Below are positions 60,759-64,000 of a stretch of 64,000 nt of DNA, piece by piece. Source of the stretch: Nesterenkonia sphaerica (GTDB lineage Bacteria; Actinomycetota; Actinomycetes; Actinomycetales; Micrococcaceae); assembly GCF_005771565.1 (NCBI RefSeq), contig NZ_VAWA01000003.1:124001-188000 (forward strand), read 5' to 3'. The position numbers were made by a program, and so were the translations under genes. The notes beneath the pieces were generated by a model. That model was not told the DNA's origin. It worked only from the letters and a program-made list of their open reading frames with translations, and did not search any database. Each line of letters opens with the position of its first letter. Positions within the stretch are counted from its first letter, which is position 1.

Positions 60759-63700
60759 TCAGCGCTTCAGCTGTTCAGCCAGTTCGCCGAATGCCTTCGA
60801 GGGATTGCCGAACCGATGAAGGGTCATGGAGATCGACTGCTCCTTCACCCAGTAGCGCAACTCCACACGACCGGACGCGGTGACCGGGTCATCAAGCAGC
60901 GCCACCTCTGGACGGTGTGCCACGGCTTCGCGGACAGCGGAGGCGAGGCTGCCGATGACCCGCACTCTGATCCCACCGTCGGCGTCATGCTTTCCCCGAG
61001 CGAGCTTGGTCGCGAATGCGGCGTCGTCGTCCTTGGTGATGCTGACCCGGTGATCACTGAGCTGGCTCACCGCTTTCTTGGTGGCCTTGGTGAGCTTGGG
61101 CGCGACCGAGAGATGGAGTGTTGACCCGGCGGTCAGCGCGGCCGCGGCGGTCCGCAGCACCAGATGAGGCTCAGCATCCTGGCTGACCCGCAGCAGGACC
61201 TGCTCCGGCAGGTAACGGAAAATATTGGCCTCGGCGTGCAGTCCGGTGGGGTCCTTCGCGGCTCCGAACTCCTGCTCCCACCACACCGCATCGTCCGCGA
61301 CCGCACGTTTCAGCCACTGCAGGTCCGTCTCGGAGAGCAGGTCGTGGTGCTCTGCAGCATCGACGAGCTCGGCCACTGCGGAGTTGGCGGGCTCAGACAG
61401 GATGGTGGGTGCCTTCTCGGCCGCATCACGCCAGGTGCCGAAAAGCATCACGTAATTGGGACCGCCCGCTTTGGACCCCAGCCCCACCGACGAGGCCTTC
61501 CACCCGCCGAAGGGCTGCCGCTGCACGATCGCCCCGGTGATCCCACGGTTGACGTAGGCGTTACCCACCTGGACCTCGTCCAGCCACTGCGCGACCTCTT
61601 GAGTCTCCAGTGAGTGGATTCCCCCGGTGAGTCCAAAATCTACTTGGTTCTGCAGCGCGATCGCTTCGTCGAGGTCCTTGGCCTCCATCAGCCCCAAGAC
61701 GGGCCCGAAGACCTCGGTCAGATGGAAAAAGCTGCCCGGCTTGACTCCAGTCTTGATGCCGGGGCTCCAGAGTTTGCCGGTCTCATCAAGCTGCTTGGGC
61801 TGCAGCAGCCACGACTCCCCGGGCTCCAGCGTGGTCAGCGCACGGTCGAGCTTGTCACTGGGGAGCTCGGTGAGCGGACCCACCGTGGCGGCGAGGTTCT
61901 GCGGCCAGTCCACGATCAGCGACTGAGCGGCATCGATCAGCTGGCGTCGGAACCGCTCCGAACTGTAGACGCTGCCGACCAGGATGCCTAAGGACGCTGC
62001 CGAACATTTCTGGCCGGCGTGACCGAAGGCCGAGTTGACCAAATCGGCCACCGCCAGGTCCCGGTCCGCTGCGGGAGTGATGATCATGGCATCCTTGCCG
62101 GAGGTTTCGGCATTGATATTCAGCTCCGGCTTCCAGGAGCGGAACATCGCGGCGGTCTCCGAGGCTCCGGTGAGGATGATGCGGTCCACCCCCTGATGAG
62201 AAATGAGCTTCCGGCCCGTCTCTCGCTCATCCGGATAGATGCCGTGGAGCACCTCGCGAGGCACCCCAGCCTCCCATAGGCACTCCAGAATCGCCATGGA
62301 ACACTGCGGTGTGGGGTTGGAGGGCTTATGGATGACCGCCGCACCGGCAGCAAGCGCAGCGACAGTTCCGCCGGTGGGGATCGCCAGCGGAAAGTTCCAC
62401 GGTGGGGTGATCATCACCAGCCGGTCCGGAGTGAACTCCGCATGCTTGACCGTTTCCAGAGCTAGCGCCGAATGGGCGTAGTAGCGCATGAAGTCGATGG
62501 CTTCCGAGATTTCCGGGTCGGATTGGGCCACCGCCTTGCCGACCTCAGCGGCAGCCACCGAGGCTAGGTGCCCGCGGCGTGCGGACATGATATCGGCCGC
62601 TCGGTAGAGCACCGCGGCCCGCTCTGCGGCGGGCCGTCCCGCCCACTGCTCGGCAGCTGAGCGCATCCGGGCCACCAGCGGGTCGACGTCCTCGGCACTG
62701 AGCTGCTGGGGCTTGGACTGTTCCGTCAGCCACGAGGCCGTGGCGCGGTGAACCACCTGTTCGGCCCAGCGCTGGTTCGCCTCCAGCGCGGGGTTGGTGT
62801 CGGGTTCGTTGACGAAGGCGGGGATTCCGTCGCTGTAGTCACCGGGAGCTTGGTCCGCTTCGGTCAGCCGGTCCTGGGTATGGGCTGGGCCGGGGGCGGC
62901 GTCGTCGCTGTCAAGAATCTCAGCCAGTGTCTGTACGGAGGCGCGGAAGCGCGCCTCCTCGCGCTGGAAGACCTCTGATCCGGGAGAGAACTCAAAGATG
63001 CCTGACATGAAGTTCTCGCTCGCGGCGTTCTCCTCCAAACGGCGGACCAGGTAGGAGATCGCGACGTCGAATTCCGCTGGCCGCACGGCCGGAACGTACA
63101 GCAGAAGTTGGCCGACGTCTTCGCTGATCGGACCCTGCTGCTCGGCGGCCATGCCCTGCAGCATCTCGAACTCCAGGCGCTGGGAGACTCCGCGCTGGAC
63201 ACCGAGCAGGTGGGCGAAGGCGATGTCAAAGAGATTGTGCCCGGCCACTCCCAGACGCACCCCGCGCATCCGATCGGCGGTGAGCAGCCAGTGCAGCACC
63301 CGCTTGTAGTTGGCGTCGGTGGCCTCTTTGGATTCACACGTGGCCACCGGCCAGTCGTGGATATCCGCATGGACGCGCTCCATGGCCAGATTCGCGCCTT
63401 TGACCAACCGGATCTTGATGCCCGCCCCTTGGGCATCGGCGCGTGCGTTCGCGAACTCCGTCAGCTCCTGCACCGCCGCCAGCGCGTCGGGCAAATAGGC
63501 CTGAATGACAATGCCGGCTTCGTAGGACTTCATCTCCGGTTGTGAGAGCAGCCGCTTGAACACGGCAATGGTCAGCCGCAGGTCCCGGTACTCCTCCATA
63601 TCGAGGTTGATGAACTTGGAGCCTGCGGGGGCTTCAGCGGCTTCTTTGTACAGCGGGATGAGGCGTTCGACCACATAGTTCACGGTGTCCTCGAACCCCC

Positions 63701-64000
63701 ACATGGAGATCTGCGAGGCGATGGAGGAGACCTTGATGGACACGTAGTCCACATCGTCGCGGCGCAGCATCCGGTAGGTGTCGTCGAGGTGCTTGGCCGC
63801 TTCGTCCTCACCGAGAACCGCTTCCCCGAGTAGGTTGATGTTGAGCCGGTTGCCTTGTTTCTTGATCTGTTTCACCGCCTGCCCGAACTGCTTGTCACGG
63901 GCGTCGACCACCATATGCCCCACCATGGAACGCATCCGCTTCCGCGCGGCGGGGACCACCGCATGGGGAAGCAGCTGACCCAGCGTGGACCCGGCGTGGA
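60759..64000 (-). CDS. putA: Bifunctional proline dehydrogenase / pyrroline-5-carboxylate dehydrogenase, 5' end missing
   Basis: At least 1079 residues, extending past the right edge. It oxidises proline to glutamate in two steps. From the edge come SMVGHMVVDARDKQFGQAVK and the proline dehydrogenase barrel (VDYVSIKVSSIAS, LVKGANLAMERVHADI, VGVAGHNLF-type GVRLGVAGHNLFD). The ALDH part has PWNFPLAIPTGGTVAALAAG, NAETSGKDAMIITPAADRDL and the catalytic Cys in HAGQKCSAASLGILVG. After about residue 830 of the visible part comes a C-terminal degenerate ALDH-superfamily-like region. No DNA-binding ribbon-helix-helix domain is visible, but the N-terminus is missing. Confidence 0.92.
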   Translation of the reverse strand, partial: HAGSTLGQLLPHAVVPAARKRMRSMVGHMVVDARDKQFGQAVKQIKKQGNRLNINLLGEAVLGEDEAAKHLDDTYRMLRRDDVDYVSIKVSSIASQISMWGFEDTVNYVVERLIPLYKEAAEAPAGSKFINLDMEEYRDLRLTIAVFKRLLSQPEMKSYEAGIVIQAYLPDALAAVQELTEFANARADAQGAGIKIRLVKGANLAMERVHADIHDWPVATCESKEATDANYKRVLHWLLTADRMRGVRLGVAGHNLFDIAFAHLLGVQRGVSQRLEFEMLQGMAAEQQGPISEDVGQLLLYVPAVRPAEFDVAISYLVRRLEENAASENFMSGIFEFSPGSEVFQREEARFRASVQTLAEILDSDDAAPGPAHTQDRLTEADQAPGDYSDGIPAFVNEPDTNPALEANQRWAEQVVHRATASWLTEQSKPQQLSAEDVDPLVARMRSAAEQWAGRPAAERAAVLYRAADIMSARRGHLASVAAAEVGKAVAQSDPEISEAIDFMRYYAHSALALETVKHAEFTPDRLVMITPPWNFPLAIPTGGTVAALAAGAAVIHKPSNPTPQCSMAILECLWEAGVPREVLHGIYPDERETGRKLISHQGVDRIILTGASETAAMFRSWKPELNINAETSGKDAMIITPAADRDLAVADLVNSAFGHAGQKCSAASLGILVGSVYSSERFRRQLIDAAQSLIVDWPQNLAATVGPLTELPSDKLDRALTTLEPGESWLLQPKQLDETGKLWSPGIKTGVKPGSFFHLTEVFGPVLGLMEAKDLDEAIALQNQVDFGLTGGIHSLETQEVAQWLDEVQVGNAYVNRGITGAIVQRQPFGGWKASSVGLGSKAGGPNYVMLFGTWRDAAEKAPTILSEPANSAVAELVDAAEHHDLLSETDLQWLKRAVADDAVWWEQEFGAAKDPTGLHAEANIFRYLPEQVLLRVSQDAEPHLVLRTAAAALTAGSTLHLSVAPKLTKATKKAVSQLSDHRVSITKDDDAAFATKLARGKHDADGGIRVRVIGSLASAVREAVAHRPEVALLDDPVTASGRVELRYWVKEQSISMTLHRFGNPSKAFGELAEQLKR

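Noticed and set aside
1-64000. Mobile elements, CRISPR arrays and integration sites
   Set aside because: I saw no transposase or integrase frame, no regularly spaced repeats and no direct repeats flanking the tRNA gene.

Overview
The window is one continuous stretch of high-GC chromosomal DNA from an actinobacterium. A leaderless-promoter style, the purS-purQ-purL arrangement, a zinc-free rpmB-rpmG-rpsN set, a CopD-CtaG fusion and a bifunctional PutA all point to the order Micrococcales. An ectoine-type uptake system and several lipoproteins with very acidic stretches suggest a halotolerant member of the Micrococcaceae, with Nesterenkonia my best guess. That assignment is inference from gene content, not a database match. 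I see no insertion sequence, prophage, CRISPR array, rRNA operon or replication origin; the only RNA gene I can support is tRNA-Ser(GCU).

Layout. 1-3.7 kb: a truncated FAD/NAD(P)-binding protein gene, tRNA-Ser, dnaX and recR. 4.0-8.9 kb: an ehuBCDA-like ABC importer operon followed by aspartokinase. 8.9-16.7 kb: a conserved unknown, an NADP-binding reductase, the purSQL purine genes, an aldo/keto reductase, a cysteine-desulfurase-like protein and a flavodoxin. 16.9-24.8 kb: a thioredoxin-NHL protein, the CopD-CtaG copper/oxidase assembly fusion, HU, the rpmB-rpmG-rpsN operon, a potassium channel and an arsenic-type flavoprotein with an ArsR-like operator.

24.9-30.3 kb is the most unusual part: a divergent cluster of DUF3830 protein, amidase and D-2-hydroxyacid dehydrogenase on the minus strand, facing two Asp/Glu-racemase/maleate-isomerase family enzymes and a FadR-type GntR regulator on the plus strand. 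The same near-palindrome (GATTGT-CA-ACAATC) lies in the divergent promoter and again just before the regulator gene, so the cluster looks like a self-contained regulon for catabolism of an unidentified amide or carboxylate.

30.3-42.4 kb: an ABC-2 exporter, small membrane proteins, a MOSC protein, a thioesterase, a DUF4031-HD fusion, a phosphotransferase remnant, a second aldo/keto reductase, an LAXTG-anchored surface protein, a response regulator with a degenerate receiver, a 3-hydroxyisobutyryl-CoA hydrolase-like enzyme, a CitE-like lyase and a lipoprotein. 42.4-47.1 kb: a branched-chain 2-oxoacid dehydrogenase operon (E1 alpha, E1 beta, E2) behind a HisC-type aminotransferase; with the hydrolase just upstream this fits valine/leucine/isoleucine breakdown. 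47.2-53.7 kb: a small membrane protein, a WXG100-like protein with a companion alpha/beta hydrolase, purB, a Pr6Pr membrane protein and two acidic lipoproteins. 53.7-64.0 kb: modB-modA without modC, an aminotransferase, rlmN, a siderophore-interacting protein, an amidohydrolase and the 3' part of putA, which runs off the right edge.

Many genes have a TANNNT -10 box 6-8 bases before the start codon and no ribosome binding site, so leaderless translation appears common here. Start codons below were moved from the longest open frame wherever a ribosome binding site, lipobox or family alignment favoured an internal start.
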